NCBI GenBank assembly: GCA_014529385.2
Contig: CM043971.1
Span: 24,295,769 to 24,359,768 of the forward strand
DNA: 64,000 nucleotides
Direction: 5' to 3'
From: Adiantum capillus-veneris
Taxonomy: Eukaryota > Streptophyta > Polypodiopsida > Polypodiales > Pteridaceae
Position numbers and translations under genes: made by a program. The notes under the pieces are model-generated. The model was not told the origin of the DNA. It was given only the letters and a program-made list of their open reading frames with translations, and ran no database searches. Each line of letters opens with the position of its first letter. The stretch's first letter is position 1. Shown in pieces: positions 45,546 to 55,870 of the stretch.

Positions 45546-46571
45546 TTTGTAGGTGAGAATGTCTGCAAGTCCTGCTCTTATGCTATCTTCTACAAGGAAA
45601 GTGTATTCAAATTCTTAGAGTTCAAGCACCCACTTTGCTATTCTAGATGAGAGGCTCATGTGTTGTACTACATATGGTAGATTGTGCTCTAAGGTGAGAA
45701 AAACAAATGGCACAGGGAGAAGATACGATCTAAACTTCCTTACCGCAAACAAGCTTGCAAAGACCACTTTCTCCATTTCAGTGTATCCCTTCTCGGACGG
45801 AGTCATCACCTTGATTGCAAAATAGATCGGCCTCATGTATGATGTTTTAGGATCTTTTTGCATCAAAACAACACCAATTGCTTCGAAACCTACACTTGGA
45901 GTGACATAGTAGGTCTCCTTTGGATCTGGTGGCATTAGGATTGGGAGAGAGCTAAGAATGCCCTTCACTTCCTCAAAACATTTTGCATGTTCCCTCCCCC
46001 ATTCAAATGTAGATTGGCTTGCCAACCTATGCAAAGGGGCGATGGCTTCTGCTAGGAGATGGATGAAGCGAGACATGTACCTCACTTTGTGGTTGAAGGT
46101 CATTAGCTCCTTAGTTGTTGTTGGTGGAGATAATGACAAAAGGGCCTCTACTTTAGAGGGATCCACTTGAATTCCTTGTGAAGAAACCACATGGCCTAGC
46201 AAAACCACCTGAGATTCACCGATATGACACCTCTCTGGGTTGAGTTGTCCCCCAAATTGATGGAGCCTTTTAAGCCCCTCTTCAACCTTTTGGCAGTGAA
46301 GTGATATACAACTATAAATACAGAAATCATCCATAAAGACTCTTATAGATTTTCCAAAGAATGGCTGAAATACAAATATTGTGAATCTCATGAAGGTGCT
46401 GGGAGCATTGGTGAGCCCAAAAGGCATTACCCTGAATGCAAAACATCCCCAAGGTGTGATGAAGGTGGTTTTTGGTTGGTCCTCTTCTGCTATTCTAATT
46501 TGAAAATATCCTGAATACCCATCACACACAGTGTAGCATTCGTGACCTGCTACTTCATTCAAAATTTCATC
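45546..46571 (-). pseudogene. E9 reverse transcriptase (fingers missing) and first RNase H
   Basis: Open frame 45615-46562: NEVAGHECYTVCDGYSGYF, FRVMPFGLTNAPSTFMRF, IRVFMDDFCIYSC with the catalytic Asp pair intact, then VRYMSRFIHLLAEAIAPLH and the first RNase H (YYVTPSVGFEAIGVVLMQ), which lacks the usual CDAS aspartate. The RT N-terminal third is missing: homology to E13 stops at 46571, where the E10 LTR begins. Confidence 0.9.
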
Positions 46572-46572
46572 T

Positions 46573-46772
46573 TGGGAATATTATGGCCGGACACGGCCCG
46601 ACGGATGCGAGCCGAAAAGTGGTTGGAAAACGGCTGGTTGGCCGTCGGTTGATGTTGAGCTTATATGTGAAGCTAATCAATATATGGTTTCTCTATATAT
46701 GGCACCCAGGTCCCCTCTATATATACAACATCTCATGTGTGTATTCTACACACTTTGGGGTTCTATTTCTGT

Positions 46773-46835
<63 letters not shown>

Positions 46836-46836
46836 A
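46573..46836 (+). repeat. E10 5' LTR, 264 bp, copia type
   Basis: Begins at TGGGAATATTATGGCC against E9 and ends TCTCTCAACA directly before a PBS. A TATA-like CTCTATATATAC lies at 46715-46726. A (CT)n run (46774-46832) sits at its 3' end. Length and ends fit Ty1/copia LTRs. The exact left end is uncertain by a base or two. Confidence 0.75.
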
Positions 46837-46847
46837 TGGTATCAGAG
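46837..46847 (+). promoter_or_regulatory. E10 primer-binding site (initiator tRNA-Met)
   Basis: TGGTATCAGAG immediately after the LTR, the standard copia PBS. Confidence 0.9.
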
Positions 46848-46852
46848 TAGTA

Positions 46853-47660
46853 CGTTTTTTGTTTTCAATTTTTCTCCTAATTGAAAGCGAGTTTGTAAAA
46901 ACTACCCTTTGGATATACCGGAATCGATGTGGTCTACAACTTTGCAGAAGAAAGATTTTTCAAATTCTGCACCAATTTTGAGTTACCGTTCGCGGACTGC
47001 GTACATACCTGAAAAACAACTTTCGCTTTTTGTTTTTTATTTTTTTGCTAATTGAAAACAATTTTGCAGAAACTACCCGCGGAAGGACCGGAACCGATGT
47101 GGTCTACAACTTTGCAGAAGAAAAGTTTTTCAAATTCTACACCGATTTTGAGTTATTGTTCGCGGAGTGCGTAAGCACCTGAAAAGCAACTTTCGTTTTA
47201 TGTTTTCGATTTTTCTCTCAATTGAAAACGATTTTGTAGAAACTATCCGTGTGATCTAAAATTTTGTAGAAGAAAGTTTTTTCAAATTCTGCACCGATTT
47301 TGACTTATCCTTCGCAGACTGCGTACATGCCTGAAAAGCAACTTCGCTTTTTTGTTTTTGATTTTTCTCCTGATTGAAAACGATTTTGCAGAAACTAGCC
47401 ATATTTAGTATTGGAATTGATGAGGTCTACGACTTGGCAGAAGAAATGTTTTCGAAATTCTGCACTGATTTTGAGTTATCGCTGGCGGACTGCGAACATG
47501 CCTGAAAAGCAACTTTCGTTTTTTTTAGTTTTTTGATTTTCTACAACTTTGCAGAAGAAAGTTTCTCTAAATTCTGCATCGATTTTGGGTTATCGTCTCG
47601 GACTGCGTACATGTTTGAAAAGCAAAATTTTACTTTTTGCTTTTGATTTTTCTCATAATT
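46853..47660 (+). repeat. E10 leader minisatellite 1, ~150-168-bp unit, five to six copies
   Basis: Each copy contains TTGTTTT..TTTTTCTC, ATTGAAAACGATTTTGCAG, GATGTGGTCTACAACTTTGC, AGAAGAAAG, CAAATTCTGCACCGATTTTG and CGCGGACTGCGTACATG. The last motif recurs near 46993, 47160, 47313, 47482 and 47602, so period varies between ~120 and ~168. It is located directly after the PBS, in the element leader. No reading frame survives across copies. Confidence 0.85.
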
Positions 47661-47879
47661 GAAAACTTTTCAATTATATTTTTTCTTCATCAATCATATA
47701 TTTGTTACTAATGTAACTTTGCTGCAGAAACCAGTTACATATCATTCCGATTCAGTCGAGCCGTTGATGATCGTCCAAATTCTATCGAGCTACTATTGGT
47801 ACATGATTTTTTATTATATGATATACTCGTTCATTGATTCTCGTATAATTATTCTTCTAGAGATATAGTTTATGTCGTT
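47661..47879 (+). other. A/T-rich spacer between the two E10 minisatellites
   Basis: No supported feature. It includes CTTTGCTGCAG (about 47715-47728), which has the look of an acceptor splice site, but nothing else supports an intron. Confidence 0.3.
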
Positions 47880-48380
47880 TTATTGATAATTTCTCGTTGA
47901 TACCATAGTGATTTTGATGGTACCATGATGATGTTTTGTTAGTACTTTGGTCATGGTGATTTTCGTTGATACCATGGTTATTCTCGGTGTTGTCATGATG
48001 ATATTTCATTGATACCATGGTTATTCTCGGTGTTGCCATGATGATATTTCGTTGATACCATGGTTATTCTCGGTCATGCCATGATGATATTTCGTTGATT
48101 CCATGGTGATTTTCGTTGATACTATGATGATGTTTCGTTGATACCATGGTTATTCTCGGTGATACCATGATGTTGTTTCCGTTGATACCATGGTTATTCT
48201 CGGTGATGCCATGATGATATTTCGTTGATTCCATGGTGATTTTCGTTGATACCATGATGATGTTTCATTGATACCATGGTTATTCTCAGTGATACCATGA
48301 TGTTGTTTCGTTGATACCATGGTTATTCTCGGTGATACCATGATGTTGTTTCATTGATACAATGAAAATATTTTGTTAAT
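47880..48380 (+). repeat. E10 minisatellite 2, ~43-bp unit (two ~21-bp halves), about eleven copies
   Basis: Unit close to CGTTGATACCATGGTTATTC plus TCGGTGATGCCATGATGATA plus TTT. Copies differ by a few bases, and some halves are swapped or repeated. Minus-strand His/Asn-rich frames across it are repeat artefacts. Confidence 0.9.
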
Positions 48381-48654
48381 ACTTTGATGATACTCATTGA
48401 TATCACTATGTTGATAAATGTCGTTTTGTGTAGTATGTACATATGTCATTTGCATCACGTATCATGCATCTTGTACTTTTTATGTTCATACTGTGTGTCC
48501 ACATATGTTGTCGTGCGTATATATGTCGTCAAAAGAGTGGCATCGTGAACCATCTCTTATGGCATTGTGAACGTAATTATTTCACTAACGATGCGAATAA
48601 TTTTCATAACTATGTTTTTTGAATCTATGATCTATGTAGGATTCATCAAAGAAT
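48381..48654 (+). other. Stretch right of the minisatellite, no feature found
   Basis: Short, A/T-rich, no coding motif, no LTR end that I can defend. Confidence 0.3.
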
Positions 48655-49889
48655 TGTCAATGGCCGGTGGCCAATTTCAAAAGCGGACTTGTCTTCTCAA
48701 GGGAGGCCACACATGGGTGGATTGGAGGGTCCAATTTGGATTTGTCAACACAAGTACGGCTAAACACGGCTCCCTCTCATGAGAGACGACATCCCTTTTG
48801 GCCTATAAAAGGAGGCCTCTTCTACACACAAAAATGGATTGTGAAGCATTGTGGTGCATTGTGAAGTTGTTGTGAGGTGTAGAGAGATAAGCAAGGTAGG
48901 AGATCCACAAGGGTATAACCCCTTTGTAACTTAGTTCTTATTTGAAGTACTAAATCCATTGAGTGGTTGCTTTCTCATGGGACGTAGCCCACATTGGGTG
49001 AACCACGTATATTTTGTGTCATCTCTCTCTATATATAAATATAATATCTTGTATGTGTAAATTATCTCTGTCCACTAAGTAACCTACTTTGTCTCATGGA
49101 GCATTGATTGCAGGATGGACATTATTTAAGTCAAGTGTGGTGCACTTCTTAGAGCACAACAAGTCCTCAACAAGGTGTTGAAAGAAAACGCTTTCTTGGC
49201 CGACATGTATGCCAAAAGTGGTGCACTTTATAAAGCAAAATAGTGTTTGAGGAGTAAGGTGGCTTATGTAGATAGTGATAGCATGCCTAAACACCACTGG
49301 ATGTCTTACCATTGTACTATTGGTAAGAGCGAGTGAGGCTCGCCATTGTACTCTCTATGTCTCTTTCTCGGATTCAAGGTTAAGTGGGACAAAATGATTG
49401 GTACGCCATTTTGGAACACTATGTATGTATGCTTTTTCACCTTCAACTTTATAAGAAAGGTGAATTTAAAGGGTTTGAAGGTAAGAGGGGCCATGCCATT
49501 GCCGAAGGCAGTGCCGTTTTACTAGTATATATATATATAATTTTTTTTAAGTTCTCATTATAGCTGGAATTGCATTAACCATAGAAGGTTACAAGGAGCC
49601 CTGTCATATCCTTTGTGTAGGGTTATCTTGAAAAAGAATACATCGAAGGGGGTGAATCCACCCAACTAACCTTACTTGTGTAGCTTGCAATTTTGGTTTG
49701 TATCACAATGGAGTTTCCAGCAACATGTTTCCAGAACAACATTTGAGTCAAGAGGATCACACTTCTTTTGAAAAAGTGATGTATTTTTAAACTGACACAT
49801 AGCTCTTAATACCATAGCTCTTACAATGCAAATTTCAGTCAAAAGATGTAGATTTTATTATCTACTTAGCTACTTCATATTTCCTAACA
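48655..49889 (+). repeat. E11 5' LTR (left end approximate)
   Basis: The right end is firm: TTCCTAACA at 49889 followed by AT and a PBS. A strong TATA box (GCCTATAAAAGGAGGCC, 48801-48817) lies inside. The left end is a guess at TGTCAATGGCCGG (48655); no second copy is present to confirm it. Confidence 0.55.
48801..48817 (+). promoter_or_regulatory. E11 LTR TATA box
   Basis: GCCTATAAAAGGAGGCC, a consensus plant TATA context in the plus orientation. Confidence 0.65.
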
Positions 49890-49891
49890 AT

Positions 49892-49903
49892 TGGTATCAG
49901 AGA
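49892..49903 (+). promoter_or_regulatory. E11 primer-binding site (initiator tRNA-Met)
   Basis: TGGTATCAGAGA two bases after the LTR end. Confidence 0.9.
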
Positions 49904-49954
49904 AAGGTTTGTCCATAGCTAAAGTATCTCAAGGAAAGGTTTCCTTGAATTGAG

Positions 49955-50160
49955 TGGGAGTAACGGCGGAGGAATGGAAGCTCAATATCGAGAAGTTCAA
50001 TGGAAAAAACTACCAACATTGGATGATGCATATTGAAGACTATCTCTACCAGAAGGACCTCTATTCTTGAATGTTGGAATTGTGGCAAGAAGGGCCACGT
50101 CAAGAAGGATTGTTGGTCCAAGAAGAAGAAGGAGTCAAAGTCTCAAGACAACAAGCCAAC
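49955..50160 (+). pseudogene. E11 gag: N-terminus fused to the zinc knuckle by deletion
   Basis: Reads EKFNGKNYQHWMMHIEDYLY, the N-terminal part of copia gag, to a TGA at 50068-50070. In the +2 frame the very next codons are LECWNCGKKGHVKKDCW, an intact CCHC knuckle. The ~200 residues that normally separate them are missing, so gag was shortened by an internal deletion. A Lys/Ser-rich tail leads into the protease remnant. Confidence 0.85.
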
Positions 50161-51262
50161 ATCGGATTCCAATGTGGCAAGTAAAGTAGATCAAGATGCT
50201 CTAATTATTAGACAATATGACGATGAAGGTCACAATATTGCATTCGGAAACAAACGGTGGAAGATCTCAAAGGGATCTTTGGTGGTTTCCAAAGGAGAAA
50301 AGGTTGGTACACTTTACTTGTGTACTGTCAGCTCACAATCTTCAGCTTGTGCAACAACTACAAAAGTCCGCAGTGCAGTGTGGCACTACCGGCTTGGGCA
50401 TATGAGTGCCAAAGGAATGCAAATCCTTCAAACAAAGAAGCTTCTACCAAGTTTGAAAGAAATGGACTTAGAGTTTTGTGAAGATTGTGTTTATGAAAAA
50501 CAAAAGAGGGTAAAATTTCAAAAATCAGGAAATAAAAGAAAAAAAAAACTTGAGTTGGCTCATTCTGATGTTTGGGGTCCTGCAAGTACACCATCACTTG
50601 GTGTCTCATTTTACTACGTAACATTCATAGGTGATGCGATTAGGAAAACATGGGTTTATATAATGAAGAATAAATCCGATGTGTTTTCCATATTTCAAAG
50701 GTGAAAAAACTTTGTGGAGAATGAAATAGGTACTAAGGTTAAATGCCTCATATCCGACAATGGAGGCGAATATTGCAGTCAAGGTTTTGAAAGCTTTTGT
50801 GCTAGAAACGGCATTCGGAGGCAACCCCAAGGACACCTCAACAAAATGGGACTTTGGAAAGGATGAGCAAGACAATTAGGGAGCGAGCACAAAGCATGCA
50901 GCTGCATGCATGTCTACCACTTGAGCTTTGGGCGGAAGCAATAGGTACGTATGTGTATTTAATCAACTGGTCACCCTAAATGGGATTGGCTGGGAGAGTC
51001 CTAGAGGAGGTGTGGACAGGTAAACCGGTGACCTATTCATTTCTCAAAGTATTTGGGTGCGAGGCTTTCATGCACATAGACAGAAGCCTAAGGTCAAAGC
51101 TAGATGTAAAGTCCAAAAAATGTTTCTTCATCCGCTATGGAGAAGGTGACTTTGGGTATCGCCTATGGAATCCTGAAGATGGTAAAATATTTAGGAAAAG
51201 GGATGTAGTTTTTAATGAACAAAATATGTACCAAGATTACTTGGAAATAAAAAAAACAAATT
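50161..51262 (+). pseudogene. E11 protease remnant and copia integrase, truncated before RT
   Basis: The protease active site is missing: DALII runs straight into YDDEGHNIAFGNKRWKISKG, which normally follows it by ~100 residues. The pre-integrase HHCC domain is kept (WHYRLGHMSAKGMQIL, CEDCVYEKQKRVKF). The core has LAHSDVWGPA (first Asp), a TGA at 50702, then ISDNGGEYCSQGF (second Asp), a region of frame changes around the expected Glu, and the integrase C-terminal part (KVFGCEAFMHI, DFGYRLWNPEDGK). It ends near 51262; no RT follows. Confidence 0.88.
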
Positions 51263-51269
51263 AAACAAG

Positions 51270-51440
51270 TGATGAGTACATGGAGCAATCTGGAAGTGCC
51301 ATTGCACCCCGGCTCCTACAACTAGAATAGTTACTCATTACAAATGATTTTTTTAACCATAATCCGCTTCATAACTCTCAAAAAATAAGACTTTGGTACG
51401 AAAATCGACTTATGGCGTACTGTTGACCCATGGGTCAGCA
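51270..51440 (-). repeat. Fragment of an E1-type LTR, opposite orientation
   Basis: The reverse complement starts TGCTGACCCATGGGTCAACA and follows 13727-13890 for about 165 bases (shared TACCAAAGTCTTATTTTTTG and GCCGGGGTGCAATGGCACTT). It lies exactly between the end of E11 and the coiled-coil region. No PPT or internal domain adjoins it. Confidence 0.8.
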
Positions 51441-52495
51441 AAAGCTCTCCATGAATCTTCAAAGGTAGAAATTCAAAGACTCCAAGAGTCAAACAAAAAG
51501 GAGCTAACATATCTCTTGGATAAGCTAGTAGAGAAACTGACAACTTCAGAGGAAGAACAAGAAAACAAAATGAATGAATTAGATACCACCATACTTGATA
51601 CAAACCCACATTCCTAGTGGTTTCAAATGCAACTTAACATTTCCTATATGCAAGTGGCACATGCAGAGGCTAGACTTAAAGATCAAAATGAGTTTCTTAA
51701 AAAGTTTAAAGAAAACCCTAGAATGATGACACTCTAAGGCTCAGACCTCTCCCATCATGCAATGGAAAAGAAATGCAAATATGTTGAAACTGAGTTGAGG
51801 TTGGAGTGGATGCAACGGAGGGAGTTGTCACTCAGCTTCATGAGCAAAGAATATGAATATCAAAAGCAAATAGCTAAACTCCAAGCTCAGCTGGAATCTT
51901 CTATAGTGTAATGCAAAGATCTTAAATTGAGTTGTCACTCAAATTCATGAGCAATGAAGATGAATATCAAAAGCAAATAGCTAAACTCCAAGTTGAGTTG
52001 GAAGTTGCTAAAGTGAAATTTAAGGATAAATCACTTATCTCCAAAAAAGGAAAAACTCTTCCAGTAGTGCCAAAAATGGAAGCTCTCTTGTTCTTGCAAA
52101 GTATAAATCCAATGGAAACTTCCACCTCTCTCCAGGAGAAAGAAAGAGTAGATCTAGTGCTCGAAGGGTCTTTGGAGAGTTTCACCACTCAAGCAAAAAA
52201 AGAGTTAAAGATTCAGATCATTCAAGAAATGGTAGATATCTATTAGAAAGAAACTATGCAGTGGGAGGAAAGGATCTTGCATTCTGCTAATGTAGCATAT
52301 CTCACATCTGAGCAAATTATAGCTACATGGCATCAAAAGTCTCTACCATATACTCTAATCAAGTATGAAGTGCCTAAGGTGAAAGAAATACTTGTAAAGA
52401 TCAAGCTCTTGATGCTACAGATCCACATCCGTCATGGAGAAAGACAAGACTCTAGAGGCATCCAAGATATACAATCTTGTATAACCTCCATGTGA
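51441..52495 (+). pseudogene. Coiled-coil protein remnant (E12 left part), unrecognised
   Basis: A single plus frame from 51441 to about 51910, with three stops, reads as charged heptad-like sequence (EIQRLQESNKKELTYLLDKL, KMNELDTTIL, EARLKDQNEFLKKFKEN). A ~107-base segment (51822-51928) is repeated at 51929-52030 (YQKQIAKLQ in both), and the frame then runs on to 52246 and, after a stop, to 52495 (EVAKVKFKDKSLIS, KKELKIQIIQEMV, VPKVKEILVKIKLLML). No gag or pol motif. It lies upstream of a PPT and LTR on the same strand, so it may be an extra or captured ORF of an LTR element. Confidence 0.55.
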
Positions 52496-53141
52496 GATCC
52501 ACAATGATCAAACTTTTTCCCCAATGCCTGGGATCAAAATCTAGGGAAGTCATCAAAAAAATTTCAAGAAACATCCTACTTGGCTCAACTACCCCATGCT
52601 TAATTAACCAAAGGTCAACAAATATTATATGCTAAAGTCTCTTAGTGAGGTGGTGGAGATCTTGAAGAAAATCCCTAATTTGGCATGCATCACCTTCATC
52701 TCAACATTGACAAAATGATTCTTATATGCATACAAATGTTTCATCATGCAGAGCGTAGAGTGATGCACCATGGATGGCTTTCTTGGAGGGCAACCAAGGT
52801 CTATGCCCACCTAGACCAGTGATGAGGTTTTATATGGACGCTTTGGCAGAGTCATGTTTTTGCCATTATATTATATGCAAACTTTTGAAGAAGCATTTTA
52901 CATTCAACTCTTTACAATTCACTTTTGCATTTTTGGTCCCATGGTGGAAAATCTATGAGCACGATTTGTGGTATACACATCAACGGTGTTCAACCACCCC
53001 ATTGACATGCAATTTTTGACAGAAGCAGATAGAATTAATGGATGAAGTACTATGATGCCATCGAAGCTCTCAGGAAGTGACAGAAAGCCCAAAATTGCGA
53101 CCATTACCCAATTCTTTAAAGTTGTGTCGCGGGTGACCCAG
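52496..53141 (+). pseudogene. Unrecognised C-terminal coding remnant before the PPT
   Basis: Broken. From about 52935 a readable frame with two stops gives FVVYTSTVFNHPIDMQFL, then MPSKLSGSDRKPKIATITQF running up to the PPT. The middle part has short frames only (MAFLEGNQGLCPPRP at 52774). I recognise no family. By position it is the last coding part of the element that owns the LTR at 53158. Confidence 0.4.
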
Positions 53142-53157
53142 ATTAGGAGGGGGAGAA
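53142..53157 (+). promoter_or_regulatory. E12 polypurine tract
   Basis: ATTAGGAGGGGGAGAA directly before the LTR start TGTTAGCGGACTAG. Confidence 0.8.
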
Positions 53158-53708
53158 TGTTAGCGGACTAGCTAACAGAGATGCTCTAGGAAGTATCCAA
53201 TGGTGTAATATTTAATTTTTTACTCAATCTAGATAATTATAGCCAAAAGTCTTTGTATTTTACTGATTTTCAAAGCAAGTGCATATGTAATTATGAGTTA
53301 GATTGAGGGGGGTTATAAGCTTCTATATTGTATTACTTAATCCTTAGGCTGAAATAAAGTGGCACATCTCTTTATTTTTAACCTAAAACCTTATGGCAAT
53401 GTAGAAAATCCAACTTTTGTATTATTGTTTTATGTTTACTTAGGAAAATGAAGCTACGTGCAATTAAAGATAACATTTTGTATTCTCCCTCTTTCTTTTG
53501 AAGCTCGTAACCTTGGGGGATCCACCTTTCAAAAATACCTATAGCACCTGCGTTCAAGAGGTATTTTTAAATTTTTTTGGGTAAAGGCGATGTTCTCTTA
53601 CCTTGGATGGACATGTCAAAGATGTCCGACCTCCCATTACTTGTACACATCTGATTCTTTACTAGATATAAGAATAACGGGCTCTCTCACCGAAATCGCA
53701 TACTCACA
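53158..53708 (+). repeat. E12 LTR, 551 bp, flanked by a PPT (left) and a PBS (right)
   Basis: Starts TGTTAGCGGACTAGCTAACA (with an inner inverted repeat TGTTAG..CTAACA) and ends CTCACA. The left flank is a PPT as for a 3' LTR; the right flank is a PBS as for a 5' LTR. Both signals are in the plus orientation, so this LTR is shared by, or lies between, two element bodies. Confidence 0.75.
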
Positions 53709-53710
53709 CT

Positions 53711-53722
53711 TGGTATCAGATC
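53711..53722 (+). promoter_or_regulatory. E12 primer-binding site (initiator tRNA-Met type)
   Basis: TGGTATCAGATC, with a mismatch in the last two bases, two bases after the LTR. Confidence 0.85.
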
Positions 53723-55330
53723 TACGGCTTGGCGATGGTGGGGAGCATGAAAACTTTGAGAGCTTGTGAGATCATATGAGTGTAATGTATGCTCTTGTGG
53801 AAGCTCAGAAGACAACGTGGAAGATTGTGTGTAAGTAAAAGTACTGACCTAAAAATTATGTGCACAACAAAATTGTTTTCAGATTCGTTTTTCTCCTTGT
53901 AGAAGACAAATCTGAATATTTTTCTCACCAAACCCATCCATTTCAATGTGGTCTACAACTTTATAGAAGAAAAGAAAATCTAAGACTGGTTGTATACAAA
54001 AATTGTAGCTTTTTTGTTTTCGCATAGTGTGTGAGTTTGATGCACTTTTGGAAGCACGACAGGTGCTCTAAGTTGGGTGCATAAACTCTGAGCTGAAGAT
54101 GCAATTCTAGCTTGTGTAGATCTTGTGGTTTGAGAATTTTTGGTAGATATGGGCAGATAATTATGGAGGCATTTACACACCATCAAAGTGGTCTCTTGAG
54201 AGGCATGGTTTTTGGAGCACACGGGTGGAGCTTCTTTCACATGTTTTCACATGATACTTTGGTAGAACACCATATTAGTGAATTTGGGATTTTCCCAGTT
54301 CCCACTTTTAAAATGAGCTTAAGATTTGACCACATGGCCAAATGTTAGCCAAAGTTTTGAGAGCATGGCTCAGAAGACCTTCTAAAGTACTACCTTGTGG
54401 AAGTCTTAGGTCTTCAAAAATAGTTTGAGATTTGTCCATATGGCCAAATCTTCAAAACATTGGTGATTCCAAAATTGGCTCTAAAGTCTCAAACTCTCTA
54501 ATATGGTGTTGTAGTGATTTTGTACTTGGATTCATGGTCTTTGCGGATGGATTTTCATATGGTGATTGTCCATGGTTGTTTCCCATTGTACATGCATTAT
54601 GGAGAGCAAGTGCCGATGAGCTCTCTTGAGAGCATTGTTTTTGCATTGATCAAGTTTCTAGATTTCAACTCTTTTGGTGATTTCTTATGTGTGGTCACTC
54701 CGTCGATGTACGTTAAGTGCAGATTTCCATTATATGCAAAAATGTGGGGCCATTTTGGCATTTCTACTCATTGGAATTGAGTAGTGTTATGGTGTATGTC
54801 TTAAAGTCTTCTTTCGGAGACTATAGTGGTCAAGGTTTACTCCCACTTTTCCATACTTTTGGTGGACGGATTTTCTATCAATTTGCAGTGGTCAAGAGCT
54901 TCTCCCACTTTGGCCACTTGGATGAAATTTTATGGTTGAGATTTTTCTCCAATTATGGAGGAGATTCTGCCAAGTTTTATGCACTTTGTGAAAGGTGCTA
55001 TAGAGATATTTTAGCCAAGTTTTGGCTTGTGCCTATGCAAATGGTCATTTTTCTTGCACTCTCATTGCGTATGGTCGCTATTTATGCATGATTGGTTCTT
55101 GGTTTTGGAAGAGGGTTATGCACATTATGCGATGTTTGCCATAGATTTGGTGGTAGGTATTTGATCTAATATTTTTCTTTTTCATTGTGTTGAGAGGTTA
55201 TGCTCTTGTGGATAGTTCATTTGCAATTTGTGTTGGATGATCTATAGACTCATTTGTGCTGAGTTATGACATCTTGCAATGACAGCTCATCATTGGATAC
55301 ATAGGTTGGTGTATCAGAGGAAGATCTTAG
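53723..55330 (+). other. E12 leader and unreadable region
   Basis: A ~30-base motif AATGTGGTCTACAACTTTAT at 53946-53965 matches the unit of E10 minisatellite 1, so the two copia-type elements have related leaders. The remainder to 55330 gives only short frames; I find no gag capsid motif although gag should lie here. Confidence 0.5.
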
Positions 55331-55870
55331 AGACACAAACATGTGGTTTGTTGGCATTGTGGCAGACCAGGACACACAAGGAGACATTGTTTTAGGCATT
55401 AGAGACAACGTAGGTTTCCATTGGTTTTTGGTGAGAGTATGAGTGTGGTAGAAACTCCTACTTTTGTAGGTTCATCTAGACATGCATGGACTTTGTCTCA
55501 CAATTGGTAGTTGGATAGCAATGCTTTACACCATGTTACTCCTTGCAAGGAGTGGTTTAGCATGTTTTTAGCTCTGAGACAAGATAGTGTGCATGGGGTG
55601 GGTGACATACATTTGTGTTCTGCCAGTGGGAGTATGCTTGTTCTCCATGATGTTCAGTATGTACTTGTTGCTCATAGATGTTTGATCTCCATCTCACAGC
55701 TTAAAGATCATGGATGTCATGTTCAGTTGACAAATAAGTCTTACTTGATGAGGACTGATTTTCTTGTGAGAGCGCAAGGCCATCGTGATGCTTGTTTGAC
55801 TCTTGTCTATATTATTGGTGTCAGAGATGCCATAGTCTCTATGAGTTCGTTTCCATGTAGACGTTCGTAG
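55331..55870 (+). pseudogene. E12 copia nucleocapsid knuckle and protease
   Basis: An intact CCHC knuckle CWHCGRPGHTRRHC at 55349-55390, followed 110 bases later by a copia protease: LDSNALHHVTPCKEWF, where the usual D-S-G-A is D-S-N-A, preceded by an in-frame TAG, then LVLHDVQYVLVAHRCLISIS and LKDHGCHVQLTNKSYLM, the standard copia spacing. The changed glycine should abolish activity. No pre-integrase domain follows. Confidence 0.8.

Noticed and set aside
47857-48341. His/Asn-rich minus-strand frames, and a CRISPR-like look of regularly spaced repeats
   Set aside because: Units abut without unique spacers and vary in sequence; this is a eukaryotic minisatellite within a retroelement.
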